The position numbers were made by a program, and so were the translations under genes. A DNA stretch of 64,000 nt from Candidatus Sumerlaea chitinivorans (GTDB lineage: Bacteria; Sumerlaeota; Sumerlaeia; Sumerlaeales; Sumerlaeaceae). Location: NCBI GenBank assembly GCA_003290465.1, contig CP030759.1:2046001-2110000 (forward strand). Reading direction: 5' to 3'. Positions 34,393-44,163 of this stretch are shown here, in pieces. The notes under the pieces were generated by a model. The model had not been told where the DNA came from, searched no databases, and saw nothing but the letters and a program-made list of their open reading frames with translations. Position 1 is the first letter of the stretch. Every line of letters starts with the position of its first letter.

Positions 34393-35286
34393 GTGTCCCA
34401 AGAACTCAAAGTTCTCGGAATCGGCGAAGTCCTATGGGATGTATTTGGGGCCGAAAAACGGTTGGGAGGTGCCCCTTTTAATTTCACGTACCACTGTCAC
34501 GCACTTGGGGCGCAGGCGGCAATTGTGAGCCGGGTGGGGGACGACGCCGACGGCGCGGAACTCATCGAGGCAGTGGCTGCCCTTGGCGTAAACACGCACC
34601 TCATTCAAAAAGATCCCGATCACCACACTGGGCGCGTGGAGGTGACGGTCGGCCCCGACGGCATTCCGTCCTACCGATGCATCGAAAACGTCGCGTGGGA
34701 TTACATCGAGATTACCCCCGAAGCTGAGGCGGCTGCTGCCGAGGCAGATATTGTCGGGTTTGGCACACTCGCCCAACGCAACGAGGTGAGTTGGCGCACA
34801 ATTCACACCCTGTTAGCAAAAACCAAACACGGGACTTTACGCGTTTGCGACGTCAACCTACGCCATCAGTACTATTCCCCCGAATTTCTGACCGAAAGCC
34901 TGATTCAGTCAGAGATCGTGAAAGTAAACGAAGACGAGTTTGCACGCCTTCAGGCGATATTCGAGCTGCCCTGCGACGAAGACGCTGCTGCTCAAAAGAT
35001 CATCGAAGAATTTGATCTCACGACACTCGTGCTCACCTTGGGGCCAAAAGGTGCACGAGCATGGTCCGAGACCGAGCGCGCAGAAGTGCCGGGTCTTCTC
35101 ATTCGGGTGCGAGATACTGTGGGGAGCGGCGACGCGTTCATTGCAACATTCGCCATGGAGGTCGCGCGAGGCTCTTCTCTCGCCACAGCGCTCTACTGGG
35201 CCAATGTCGCAGGCGCCTACGTTGCCACCCAACATGGGGCCACTCCGCCGATGAGTTGGGACATTTTACGCAACTTCGTTCATTGA
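34393..35286 (+). CDS. PfkB-family carbohydrate kinase
   Basis: A 297-residue ribokinase-fold sugar kinase. The N-terminal GIGEVLWDVFGAEKRLGGAP and the C-terminal DTVGSGDAFIATF (catalytic Asp) are typical of PfkB enzymes; the pattern is fructokinase-like. It phosphorylates a sugar with ATP in the cytoplasm. The GTG at 34393 is chosen because AGGAGG lies at 34381-34386. The aldo/keto reductase follows within about 115 nt on the same strand, so the pair may serve sugar or polyol use. The exact sugar is not clear. Confidence 0.92.
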   Translation: MSQELKVLGIGEVLWDVFGAEKRLGGAPFNFTYHCHALGAQAAIVSRVGDDADGAELIEAVAALGVNTHLIQKDPDHHTGRVEVTVGPDGIPSYRCIENVAWDYIEITPEAEAAAAEADIVGFGTLAQRNEVSWRTIHTLLAKTKHGTLRVCDVNLRHQYYSPEFLTESLIQSEIVKVNEDEFARLQAIFELPCDEDAAAQKIIEEFDLTTLVLTLGPKGARAWSETERAEVPGLLIRVRDTVGSGDAFIATFAMEVARGSSLATALYWANVAGAYVATQHGATPPMSWDILRNFVH

Positions 35287-35401
35287 GTCTTGCATGGCGA
35301 AGTTGAATCGAGAGAGAGGTGAATTGCCCCGTATTCCGGATAGAGACTTGGAGCAATCGCGCTCCGATCGGCGGGATTCTGAAGGAGAGAGGCGTATAAA
35401 A

Positions 35402-36352
35402 ATGATCCAACGGAAACTTGGTGCACGCGGTCCTTGGGTAAGTGTCATCGGATTTGGCGCTTGGGCAATCGGCGGACGAAATTGGGGCCCCACAGACGAT
35501 GAAGCCAGCAAGGGGGCACTGCATGCAGCACTCGACGCAGGTGTCACTTTCATTGACACGGCCGACGTCTATGGCTTTGGGCATTCCGAAGAATTGGTGG
35601 GGCAGGTGCTCGCGGAGCGCGGGGAGACGGATGGACTCGTGATTGCGACAAAGGCAGGAAACGATTTCTATCACGCCACCGAGGCCGATGATCGCGGCTA
35701 TGGCCCCATCCGTCCCAATTACGCGAAGGATTATTTGATCTGGGCGCTCGAGCAAAGTCTGAAGCGGCTGGGACGTGATTGCGTGGACATTCTCCAGCTA
35801 CATAGCCCGAACACGGAGATCCTTGAGCGCGATGAGCCGTGGGAAGCTTTGGCGACCCTCAAAAAGCAGGGCAAGATCCGGCACGCTGGCCTCAGCGTAC
35901 AAAGTTTCAAGGAAACCGAGCAGACGCCAATTGTGGAGCGGTGGGCGCAAGAGGGGCTACTGGATGTCATCCAAGTGCGTTACAATCTCTTGGAACGCGA
36001 GGCAGAAAAGCATCTGTTCCCCGCTGCACTGCGATTGGGGGTCGGGGTAATTGTTCGAAGCCCACTCCTGTTTGGTTTCCTCACCGGCAAATTCACCCGC
36101 GAGTCGCGATTCAGCGACGACGACCATCGGCGGATGAATCTGAGTCCGGAGAAGCTTGAACAGTATTTCGCTCAACTTGAAGAGCTGGAGCCCAGCCTCG
36201 CAGAGGAGCGCCAGCGAACAGGGGCGACGCGTGCCCAGCAGGCTTTGGCGTTTTGCGTGCGACATCCAGCGTGCCATACTGTAATTCCCGGCGCCAAAAC
36301 CCCTGAGCAGGTGGCTGAAAATGTCGGTGCAGTGAGACTCCTGCAGAGTTAA
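35402..36352 (+). CDS. Aldo/keto reductase
   Basis: A 316-residue NADPH-dependent oxidoreductase. The catalytic tetrad is visible as FIDTADVYGFG (Asp, Tyr), VIATKAGN (Lys) and ILQLHSPN (His), with the C-terminal VIPGAKTPEQVAENV for cofactor binding. It resembles the Gram-positive-type AKR of the YghZ/YajO kind. The frame runs back to 35294, but I start at the ATG at 35402, preceded by GGAGAG. It follows the PfkB kinase and ends at a probable terminator. The substrate is unknown. Confidence 0.93.
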   Translation: MIQRKLGARGPWVSVIGFGAWAIGGRNWGPTDDEASKGALHAALDAGVTFIDTADVYGFGHSEELVGQVLAERGETDGLVIATKAGNDFYHATEADDRGYGPIRPNYAKDYLIWALEQSLKRLGRDCVDILQLHSPNTEILERDEPWEALATLKKQGKIRHAGLSVQSFKETEQTPIVERWAQEGLLDVIQVRYNLLEREAEKHLFPAALRLGVGVIVRSPLLFGFLTGKFTRESRFSDDDHRRMNLSPEKLEQYFAQLEELEPSLAEERQRTGATRAQQALAFCVRHPACHTVIPGAKTPEQVAENVGAVRLLQS

Positions 36353-36364
36353 GCTCTGTTTTTG
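36344..36364 (+). terminator. Possible terminator of the kinase-reductase unit
   Basis: CAGAG-TTAAG-CTCTG followed by TTTTTG spans the stop codon of the aldo/keto reductase. The 5-bp stem is short, so strength is doubtful. Confidence 0.4.
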
Positions 36365-36912
36365 TGCGGCAGAAAAACTTATCAGTAAGGCTGCATGGGG
36401 TGTCGGGAACAAGTTACTCCAGGAAAGTGGCACTTGTGAGAGAGGAGAGAAGACAAAGGCGAATCCGCCTCTCATGAAAGCGGCTTCTTCAATAAGGAAG
36501 GCGCCGTTGCGAGGAGCTGGAGGTGCTGCTGGCGGGAACTTTTCAATGGAATTGCATACGTTGATAGATCTGACCTCGCAAAGTGGCGGGTCGGTTCTGC
36601 TGCCGCTCACAGATTAGACATCTGCTTTTGAAGCTCCCCTGATTCAGCGGTTGGAATTTCTGTGAGATCGCAAGGCGCACGACGCTGCATACCCCGCAGG
36701 GGTGGCCGTGGGCCCGCACCTTCAAGCCACCATCAACAGCATAGCCACAACAGCGGAGTGAAGAACGAAATTCCGGATCATGTCTCTATCGTTTTCTTCG
36801 TTGCCTTTCTTGTGTCTTCTTCCTTGCTTCTATTCCCTGTTGTCTTTTCGAGCTATGTGGGATGTTTTGGCGTGCGAAAAGCACACCCTAACGCAAGGGA
36901 GGAGCGCCGTCC
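36365..36912. other. Intergenic region of about 550 bp without a gene
   Basis: No protein family is recognised. The longest frames (36662-36916 plus, 36610-35957 minus) have no motif and cross the neighbouring genes' ends. A small hairpin AGGCG-AATC-CGCCT lies near 36457. The region should contain the promoter of the membrane acetyltransferase-like gene. Confidence 0.4.
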
Positions 36913-38259
36913 ATGAGCAATGAAATCGCAAACGTACCAACACCTCAGCGTAAAGCCCGAGTTGAGTCTATTGATGCGTTTCGTGGATTCACCATCTTTG
37001 CAATGATCCTTGTCATTCAGGTGGCGGGCTATAAGCACTTGCCCCTGACCTTTCCCCATTTGGGGAGTGCCCCCGTGTCCACGTTCAAACACGCTAGCGA
37101 GGACGGCGAGCCGGAAGAATGGGCGTTTTGGGAAGGACGTGATGTTTCACGCGAGTATGTCGAAGCCCGGATTATTGCACGCGAAGGCGACACTTACACC
37201 GTCGAGATCCCGGCGCGTGAGCAGGAGACGACACGCACGTTCAGCGGCGTTCAAGTTCGCCACGCGAAACCACTGAAACCGGGTGACCGCATCTTTGCTC
37301 ACTTCCCCGGCGCAGCTGCGGCACACGTCAATCGTCCGCAGCAGGAAATCACGCCGCGCTTTCAAGGATTTGGAAACGGATGTACGTTCACCGACCTTGT
37401 TGCGCCGTTCTTTGTGTTTATCGTCGGGATGTGCATTCCGTTGAGCCGACAAAGGCGCGGAGGCGAGTGGTGGCACCATGTGGGAGTACGAACCATCGGC
37501 TTGATCCTCGCTGGGGTAATCTACATCTCCCTAATTTTGAAACTCTCGTACTGGTGGGGCATCCTGCAAGCCATTGGAGTGGCGTATTTCATGGGAGCCG
37601 CCTCCATGTTTCTCCCCCCAGTCGCACGGTGGGCGCTGGTGGCCGGCATCGCCGTTGCGCATGGTTGGCTCACCATCCACGTCCCATGGTGGGTAGAATT
37701 GGGCGACAAGTCCCGCCCCTTCCTCACGATTGCTCGTTTGGACGGTGATCCGCTTCGGCCGCTGACGGTTCATTGCACGCCGTGGGCCAGTGTCTCTTAC
37801 GGGATGATCACGATTATCGGTACTTTGCTGGGCGACGCGATTGTGACCCGCGACCGGCGACAAATTGCCCGCCGCGCCTTGCTTATTGGGATCCCCCTGA
37901 CAGTGGTTGGCTACCTCCTTCACCAATTTGGCTTCCCAATGAACAAGGATTACGTCACCTCGTCCTACTCCCTCTTTACGGCCGGAATTGGGGCTCTGTG
38001 CTTCCTGCTGTTTTATTGGCCGATTGATGTTTGGGGAGTGAAACGCTGGGCAGTCGTCTTCAATGTGTTCGGCGCCAACGCACTTCTGGCTTATTTCCTG
38101 CAGCCCATTGTCCGCATTTTCATGCAAGCCCTTGGTTTGTACCCGTTTTTCACAAGCAAGGTAGGCTGGAACGGGATGGCGTGGGGACTTCTCTGGACGT
38201 TTATTCTTTGGGGGGTCGTTTGGTACTGCAACCGACGTAATATTTACTGGAAGTTGTAG
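36913..38259 (+). CDS. Membrane protein like heparan-alpha-glucosaminide N-acetyltransferase
   Basis: A 448-residue multi-pass membrane protein with the RVESIDAFRGFTIFAMI start typical of the HGSNAT/DUF5009 group, which transfers acetyl groups across the membrane to sugars. About nine membrane helices follow (GLILAGVIYISLILKL, and the end AWGLLWTFILWGVVWYC). Residues 55-150 form a soluble insert between the first helix and the rest (SREYVEARIIAREGDTYTV), unusual for the family. The ATG follows a GGGAGGAG site. Acetylation of a cell-surface or scavenged amino-sugar is a family-based guess. Confidence 0.83.
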   Translation: MSNEIANVPTPQRKARVESIDAFRGFTIFAMILVIQVAGYKHLPLTFPHLGSAPVSTFKHASEDGEPEEWAFWEGRDVSREYVEARIIAREGDTYTVEIPAREQETTRTFSGVQVRHAKPLKPGDRIFAHFPGAAAAHVNRPQQEITPRFQGFGNGCTFTDLVAPFFVFIVGMCIPLSRQRRGGEWWHHVGVRTIGLILAGVIYISLILKLSYWWGILQAIGVAYFMGAASMFLPPVARWALVAGIAVAHGWLTIHVPWWVELGDKSRPFLTIARLDGDPLRPLTVHCTPWASVSYGMITIIGTLLGDAIVTRDRRQIARRALLIGIPLTVVGYLLHQFGFPMNKDYVTSSYSLFTAGIGALCFLLFYWPIDVWGVKRWAVVFNVFGANALLAYFLQPIVRIFMQALGLYPFFTSKVGWNGMAWGLLWTFILWGVVWYCNRRNIYWKL

Positions 38260-38321
38260 TGCGCCGCTTGCTATCCTTCCCGAGGCGTTGATAAGACGGG
38301 GGAGACAAGCGAAGGAAACCC

Positions 38322-41300
38322 GTGCGCACCGACAAACAACACGACCAACCATCAGGTCAGCACCAGCATCCCCAGCTGGTTCCTGACGCTCACCTGCTGC
38401 GACTACTGTACGAAACTATGAACGACGGGGTTGTGGGATTCGATGCACAGGGCCGCATTCTTTTCTGTAATCCTGCCATGGCCCAACTGGTGGGATGTCG
38501 CCAAGAAGAGCTTCTCGGGAAGACAGCTCAGGAAGCTTGGGGAGGCGAACCAATTGAATTGCCGGACGAAACCGCTTCGACGGGAGGTTCCTTCCGGATT
38601 CGCCGTACCGACGGAACCATTCGCGTTGTCACTGCGCGCAGTTTCTTTTTACGAACCGCCCCACCCGTGCAAGTGGCCATCTATCGCGACATCACCCGGT
38701 GGCGCACGGTCGAACGCACGCTGACCGCACTGCTTTCTTCCGCTGTAATGAGTTCGGAGCAAACGATCAGCGCCAAGCTTGTGGAAGAGCTTGCGCGCGT
38801 CCTCAACACTCCGTGGGCACTGCTCGGTCGCCTCGATCCAGAAGACCGGATGCTTCTGCACGTTCATGCATGCTGGGATCGAGGGGGGTTAGGTGCCCCT
38901 TTCTCCTGCCGGCTTGAGACGAGCCCCTGCGCAAATCTGACGCCGGATTCGATATGCTATTATAAGCAAGGAGTTTATCAGCTCTTTCCCGACGAGCCGT
39001 TCCTGAGTTCCCATAAAATCGAATGCTTTCTGGGGGCGCCGCTCCTCACGGCCGACCACAAAATCTTTGGGGTGATCGCGGCGATGAGTGACCGGCCGTT
39101 GCAAGAGCCTTATGATGCGCGAACAATCCTTGGGATCTTTGCAAATCATGCAGCGATGGCCTTGCAACAGTTCGAAGGCCAGCGAATCCTTCGCGAGACC
39201 CAAGCTCGGTTTGAAGCTTTGGTGGGACAGGCCCGCCAAGGCTTTTACCTCAGAGAACTCGATCCCCCCCGCATCCTCTACGTCAACGACACGTTGGTGA
39301 ACATGTTTGGCTACACCCGCGATGAGATGCTCGCCATGCACCCTTTGGAGGCGGTGATCCCCGACGAACGTGAGCGCGTGCGTCAGGCCATCGCTGAGAT
39401 GACGCAAACCCGCCAACCGTTTGTGGTATCGTTTACAGGCCTGCGAAAAGACGGAAGCACCTTTGCGGCAGAATTATTCCCTTCTTTTGTCACCTATCGT
39501 GGCCGCCCCTGCTTACAAGCGACGGTCCTTGATATTAGCGAACGGGTGAAACTCGAACGCGAGCACGAGATTCTTGCCCAGTTCGCGGAAGAGCTTGCGG
39601 GGGCAGATTCTGTGGAAGAAATCACGCGCAGCGTGCGAAACACGACCCACACGTTGCTCGAATGGGAGGCTTTCTTCTTGGCCGTTTATCGGCCGGGCGC
39701 AGAGCGCTACAAGATCGTCGAATTTGTAGATACAGTCGATGGCAAACTACAGATTTTTCCAGGCAGGACAAAACTCGTTTCAGACGCTGGACATGCGGTA
39801 CGACGCTGCTTGAACGGCGAAGCGCTACTCATTCAGCAGGATCCGGATCATCCAACCTCTGAATTGTCGCCGTTTGGTGATATCAGCCACCGATGCCGCT
39901 CCTTGATGTACGCACCGGTGCGCACCCCAAGCGGGGTGATCGGAGTGATCTCGGTTCAATCGTACTCGAAGAGTTTCACGGAAAGCGATCTACATCTGCT
40001 TGAGCGTGTGGCCGAAACCATGGCGCCCGCTCTCGAACGGGCCAGAGCAGAACAGCTCGTCCGCGCAAGTGAAGAGCGTTACCGTACACTTGTCGAGACA
40101 GCGCCTATGGGAATCTTGCTAATTTCGGATTTTGCGATTCGCTACGCAAATCCCGCCGCCATTCGAATGCTTGGTGCAAATTCTGAGGCAGACTTACTTG
40201 AGCTACCAATCGACAGATTTTTGCACAGCAGCATGCGCGAAGTGTTTCGTGAGCGACTCTCCGACGTGCTGACGCAAGGGCGAGGCACCCCTGCCGTCGA
40301 ACTCGATTTAATGCGCTTGGATGGACAACGAATTGTCGTCGAATCGCAGGAGAGCCCAACCGACTATCAAGGGCGACCCGCAGCCCTCATTGTTCTGAAC
40401 GACATCACCGAGCGAAAACGCGCGCTGGCCAAACTCCAGGAATCCGAGCAGCAGCTTAAACTGCTGTTTGATCAAACCCCTTTGGGCGTCATCCGCTGGA
40501 ACCGAGACTTCAAAGTTGTGGACTGGAATCCGGCAGCAACACGGATTTTCGGATACAAACGGGAAGAAGCGCTGGGGCGCCACGGACTCGAGTTGATTGT
40601 TCCCCCCTCAGCCCGTTCCCACGTGGAACAAGTGTGGGCAGCATTGCTGCATCAGAAAGGTGGCGCTCGCTCCCAAAACGCAAATGTGACTAAAGATGGT
40701 CGCCTAATCATCTGCGAGTGGTACAACACGCCGCTTGTCAGTGAATCGGGTCAAGTCATTGGGGTCGCCTCAATCGTTGACGATATCACCGAGCGAATGC
40801 GCACCGAGCAGGCCTTGCGCGAAAGCGAAGAGCGTTACGCGCTGGCCGCACGTGGCGCTAACGATGGAATCTGGGATTGGAACCTTCGCACAGGCGTCGT
40901 GTATTATTCACCCCGTTGGAAAGCTATGCTTGGGATCCCCGAGGACGAGGTCCTTACGAGCCCCAACGACTGGTTCCGTCGAGTGCATCCAGATGATCTC
41001 AGCCTGCTTCGGAGTGCCATTACGTCGCATCTTGAGGGAGCGACTGAGCAATTGGAGATCGAACACCGTGTGCGCCACAGCGACGGTAGTTATCGGTGGA
41101 TGCTATGCCGTGGTCTTGCCGTGCGCTCTTCGGACGGAGAAGCCACGCGAATGGCCGGTTCCATCACGGATATTACCGCGCGCAAGGAAGCCGAAGCACA
41201 GATCCGCTACGATGCTCTCCACGACGCACTCACGGGCCTGCCCAATCGCACGCTGTTCTTAGAGCACGTGGAACACTCCATAGCGATCGCGCGGCGGGAT

Positions 41301-42518
41301 CCTCACTACAAGTTTGCGGTGCTCGTTTTCGACATCGACCGCTTCAAACTTGTGAATGACACTTTGGGGCACTCCGCTGGAGATCATCTCTTGCGTGAAG
41401 TGGCCAAGCGCCTGCGTGGCACCATGCGTTCTGGTGACGTGCTTGCACGGCTGGGAGGCGACGAGTTCGCTGTTCTCCTCGACGATATTGAAGCGCCCGC
41501 AATGAGCGTGACTTTGGCGAATCAGCTCTTGGACGCTCTCGCCAAGCCCTTCCGACTCCGGGAGCAGGAGATCTTCGTGACCGCTAGCATCGGCATCGCC
41601 TTTGCCTCACGCGACGACGCATCCGCCGAGGAAGTCCTACGCGATGCAGACACGGCCATGTTCCACGCCAAAGCTACTGGCAAGGCGCGGGTGGTCACTT
41701 TCGACCAAAGCATGCACGCTCGCTTCCGCCACCAGCTTCAAGTTGAGACGGAACTGCGGCGCGCCCTTGAGCGAAACGAATTCGAAGTGCTCTACCAACC
41801 CATCGTGCGTGCGGACACTCATCGCATATGGGGCGCTGAGGCTCTGATACGTTGGCGTCATCCCCACCGCGCACTTCTCAATCCGTACGAGTTTCTCGCT
41901 ATCGCCGAGGATACAGGCCTGATTGTGCCAATTGGCCGATTGGTCCTCGAGCATGCGTGCAGCCAATGTGCCACGTGGAATGCCGTCGAGACTCATGAGG
42001 GCTCCCCCATTGTTGTCTCTGTGAACGTTTCCGCTCGGCAGCTTGCCGATGCGACGTTCATCCATGATCTTGACCAGATTCTCGCGAGCACCAAGGTGAC
42101 TCCGGCGAACCTGATGATCGAAATTACAGAGACCGTCCTGCTCGCCGAACACGAAATCACGCAACGAACCATTGCTGCACTGCGCGACCGCGGCATTCTC
42201 CTCGCCGTTGACGATTTCGGTACTGGCTATTCTTCACTCGGTTACCTGCAGCGCATTCCTCTCGATGTCCTCAAGGTGGACCGCTCTTTTGTTTCAGCCT
42301 TGGGAACCCCACGCGAACATCCAGAAATCATTCGGACAGTCGCGGCGCTCGGCCGTGATCTGGGGCTCGCGGTCGTCGCAGAAGGAGTGGAAACACAGGC
42401 CCACGCGGCATTAGCGGCCGAGCTCGGATGCACGCTTCTTCAAGGGTTCTATTTCGCTGCACCGAGCACCGCCGAAACGCTCACCTCCTCGCTCCGGAAC
42501 GATGGGGCTGGCTTGTAG
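38322..42518 (+). CDS. Multi-PAS/GAF diguanylate cyclase-phosphodiesterase
   Basis: A 1398-residue signalling protein that makes and/or breaks cyclic di-GMP. Domains in order: PAS (about 25-130), GAF (145-290), PAS (300-410), GAF (420-570), three further PAS/PAC units (590-955), GGDEF (965-1130) with an intact RLGGDEFAVLLDD, and EAL (1140-1390) with an intact GAEALIRW and DDFGTGYSS. Both catalytic domains look active, so output may be bifunctional and set by the sensory domains. There is no membrane segment, so it should be cytoplasmic. The start is a GTG after AAGGAA. Sensed signals are unknown. Confidence 0.95.
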   Translation: MRTDKQHDQPSGQHQHPQLVPDAHLLRLLYETMNDGVVGFDAQGRILFCNPAMAQLVGCRQEELLGKTAQEAWGGEPIELPDETASTGGSFRIRRTDGTIRVVTARSFFLRTAPPVQVAIYRDITRWRTVERTLTALLSSAVMSSEQTISAKLVEELARVLNTPWALLGRLDPEDRMLLHVHACWDRGGLGAPFSCRLETSPCANLTPDSICYYKQGVYQLFPDEPFLSSHKIECFLGAPLLTADHKIFGVIAAMSDRPLQEPYDARTILGIFANHAAMALQQFEGQRILRETQARFEALVGQARQGFYLRELDPPRILYVNDTLVNMFGYTRDEMLAMHPLEAVIPDERERVRQAIAEMTQTRQPFVVSFTGLRKDGSTFAAELFPSFVTYRGRPCLQATVLDISERVKLEREHEILAQFAEELAGADSVEEITRSVRNTTHTLLEWEAFFLAVYRPGAERYKIVEFVDTVDGKLQIFPGRTKLVSDAGHAVRRCLNGEALLIQQDPDHPTSELSPFGDISHRCRSLMYAPVRTPSGVIGVISVQSYSKSFTESDLHLLERVAETMAPALERARAEQLVRASEERYRTLVETAPMGILLISDFAIRYANPAAIRMLGANSEADLLELPIDRFLHSSMREVFRERLSDVLTQGRGTPAVELDLMRLDGQRIVVESQESPTDYQGRPAALIVLNDITERKRALAKLQESEQQLKLLFDQTPLGVIRWNRDFKVVDWNPAATRIFGYKREEALGRHGLELIVPPSARSHVEQVWAALLHQKGGARSQNANVTKDGRLIICEWYNTPLVSESGQVIGVASIVDDITERMRTEQALRESEERYALAARGANDGIWDWNLRTGVVYYSPRWKAMLGIPEDEVLTSPNDWFRRVHPDDLSLLRSAITSHLEGATEQLEIEHRVRHSDGSYRWMLCRGLAVRSSDGEATRMAGSITDITARKEAEAQIRYDALHDALTGLPNRTLFLEHVEHSIAIARRDPHYKFAVLVFDIDRFKLVNDTLGHSAGDHLLREVAKRLRGTMRSGDVLARLGGDEFAVLLDDIEAPAMSVTLANQLLDALAKPFRLREQEIFVTASIGIAFASRDDASAEEVLRDADTAMFHAKATGKARVVTFDQSMHARFRHQLQVETELRRALERNEFEVLYQPIVRADTHRIWGAEALIRWRHPHRALLNPYEFLAIAEDTGLIVPIGRLVLEHACSQCATWNAVETHEGSPIVVSVNVSARQLADATFIHDLDQILASTKVTPANLMIEITETVLLAEHEITQRTIAALRDRGILLAVDDFGTGYSSLGYLQRIPLDVLKVDRSFVSALGTPREHPEIIRTVAALGRDLGLAVVAEGVETQAHAALAAELGCTLLQGFYFAAPSTAETLTSSLRNDGAGL

Positions 42519-42668
42519 CGTTTCCGACGCTGTGGACGCTGGCAAGTGGGACGAACCCAGTAAACTCGCCTACCAACGGGGCGCTCCCCACGGAAGGGCT
42601 CTTGACCCATTGCTCGTGCAACGAGCATGGTGCCATAAAAACAGCACTGCAGTGAAGGTTTTAGATAC

Positions 42669-44156
42669 GTGCGCAAAAGACTTGTTGGATGGATGATTTC
42701 GGCGGCGATGGTTTCTGGGGCGGCCTTTGCTCTGGAGAGTGGCGACCATGCGCTTCAGTTCGTGAGCAGCGAGGACGGGACCACCCAACCCTACCGTCTA
42801 TATGTGCCGTCTGCCGTCGCGAACCAAACTTCCTTGCCTTTGGTGGTGGTTCTTCACGGGTGGGGCGTGGACGAAATCGCATGGTTCAAATTCACTCCGG
42901 TTAAACGCATCGCCGAAGAGTTTGGCTTCGTGGTGGCGGCTCCGTACGCCCGAGGCAACTGGTGGTACCGTGGGCCAGCGGAGCACGACATCGTGGATGT
43001 GGTCGAGGATGTTCGCAAGCGACTGCGCATAGACCCGGACCGCATTTACTTGGCGGGACATTCGATGGGCGGATGGGGCACTTGGTGGATTGGGAGCCGG
43101 CATCCCAATCTCTTTGCCGCCATCGCACCCATGTCGGGCTTCGATCCTCAAGACTTCGTTTTGAACTGCGTGAATCTTGCTCCGTTTGTCATCCACGATC
43201 AACTCGATGACATTGTGCCAGTAAGCTTCTCGCGACGCCCCGTCCAGCGCATGGCAGAACTTGGAATCTCGCACCAATATCGGGAGGAAATTGGCTATGG
43301 TCACGCAAGCCGCATGATTGGCGAGAACCTACCGCGGGTGTTCGAGTGGTTTCGGGCGCATCCTCGGGTAGGTCGGCCGCAGCGATGTGCCATCGCCACA
43401 CGCGTCGGACAGCGCAATCGGTGGCTCGCCCTGCTGAAAACCGAAACATGGCCCAAGCTGGCGCGCTTGGATGCGGTCGCTGAAAAGAATGGGCACATTC
43501 GCATCAACGCGGACAACGTTGCGAGTTTTGCTCTTCACGTGAGTGAGCTCCCCACAAGCTCGGGCGTGCCATTGCGCATTGCGATTGGTGATTGGCAAAC
43601 CACCCTAAGCGCGACGAAAGGTTGGGCTGTTTTCGAAGCGCACGGAGCCATGGACTCACCCAAGCGATCGGGGCCGAAACAGTGGTCTCTTGCGTATCAA
43701 CAAACGCTTCCTCAGCAGGCCCCCGTGCCCGCAATTCACGGCAAAATTGGCACCCGTCTTCGCGAGGCTCATGCTAACGGCACCTTAGCGCTCGTCGTTG
43801 CGGAAATCCTTCGCGCGTATTTCCACGCTGAGGTTTGCGTCCTCGATTCGGACAAAATCCGTGTTGCGGCGGGTGAACTCACGACCCAGAAACTGCTCGA
43901 TGCATGGGTTCATCCTGTCGAGCGCTTGGCGCGCATCAAGTTGACGCGCGAGGAAATCCTTGGGCTTAACGAAAGCATCTCCAAGGGTAAGCCGCTCGTC
44001 GTGCCACCGGCCGAGAGCTTGCCCAAACGCCGAAAACTCACGGTCATCCTCCCGACGCTCCTTGCTGCTCAGATTCCTGACTGGGAGAAGCGCGCCGAAA
44101 TTGTTAGCGATTCGCTCAACGAGACGCTGTGCGAGCTTGCGACACGCGGACGATGA
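42669..44156 (+). CDS. Exported alpha/beta hydrolase with C-terminal extra domain
   Basis: A 495-residue secreted esterase-type protein. The signal peptide covers about 1-22 (SAAMVSGAAFA-LE). The hydrolase core has LVVVLHGWG (oxyanion loop), YLAGHSMGGWGTWW (nucleophile Ser) and DQLDDIVPVSF (Asp); GYGHASRM would be the His. The last 120 residues (VAAGELTTQKLLDAW and EILGLNESI) resemble the C-terminal domain of 5'-nucleotidases, a fusion I have not met before. The start is a GTG. The substrate is unknown; it may be a prolyl-oligopeptidase or PHB-depolymerase-like esterase. It converges on a Gfo/Idh/MocA gene. Confidence 0.85.
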   Translation: MRKRLVGWMISAAMVSGAAFALESGDHALQFVSSEDGTTQPYRLYVPSAVANQTSLPLVVVLHGWGVDEIAWFKFTPVKRIAEEFGFVVAAPYARGNWWYRGPAEHDIVDVVEDVRKRLRIDPDRIYLAGHSMGGWGTWWIGSRHPNLFAAIAPMSGFDPQDFVLNCVNLAPFVIHDQLDDIVPVSFSRRPVQRMAELGISHQYREEIGYGHASRMIGENLPRVFEWFRAHPRVGRPQRCAIATRVGQRNRWLALLKTETWPKLARLDAVAEKNGHIRINADNVASFALHVSELPTSSGVPLRIAIGDWQTTLSATKGWAVFEAHGAMDSPKRSGPKQWSLAYQQTLPQQAPVPAIHGKIGTRLREAHANGTLALVVAEILRAYFHAEVCVLDSDKIRVAAGELTTQKLLDAWVHPVERLARIKLTREEILGLNESISKGKPLVVPPAESLPKRRKLTVILPTLLAAQIPDWEKRAEIVSDSLNETLCELATRGR

Positions 44157-44163
44157 TGCGCGT

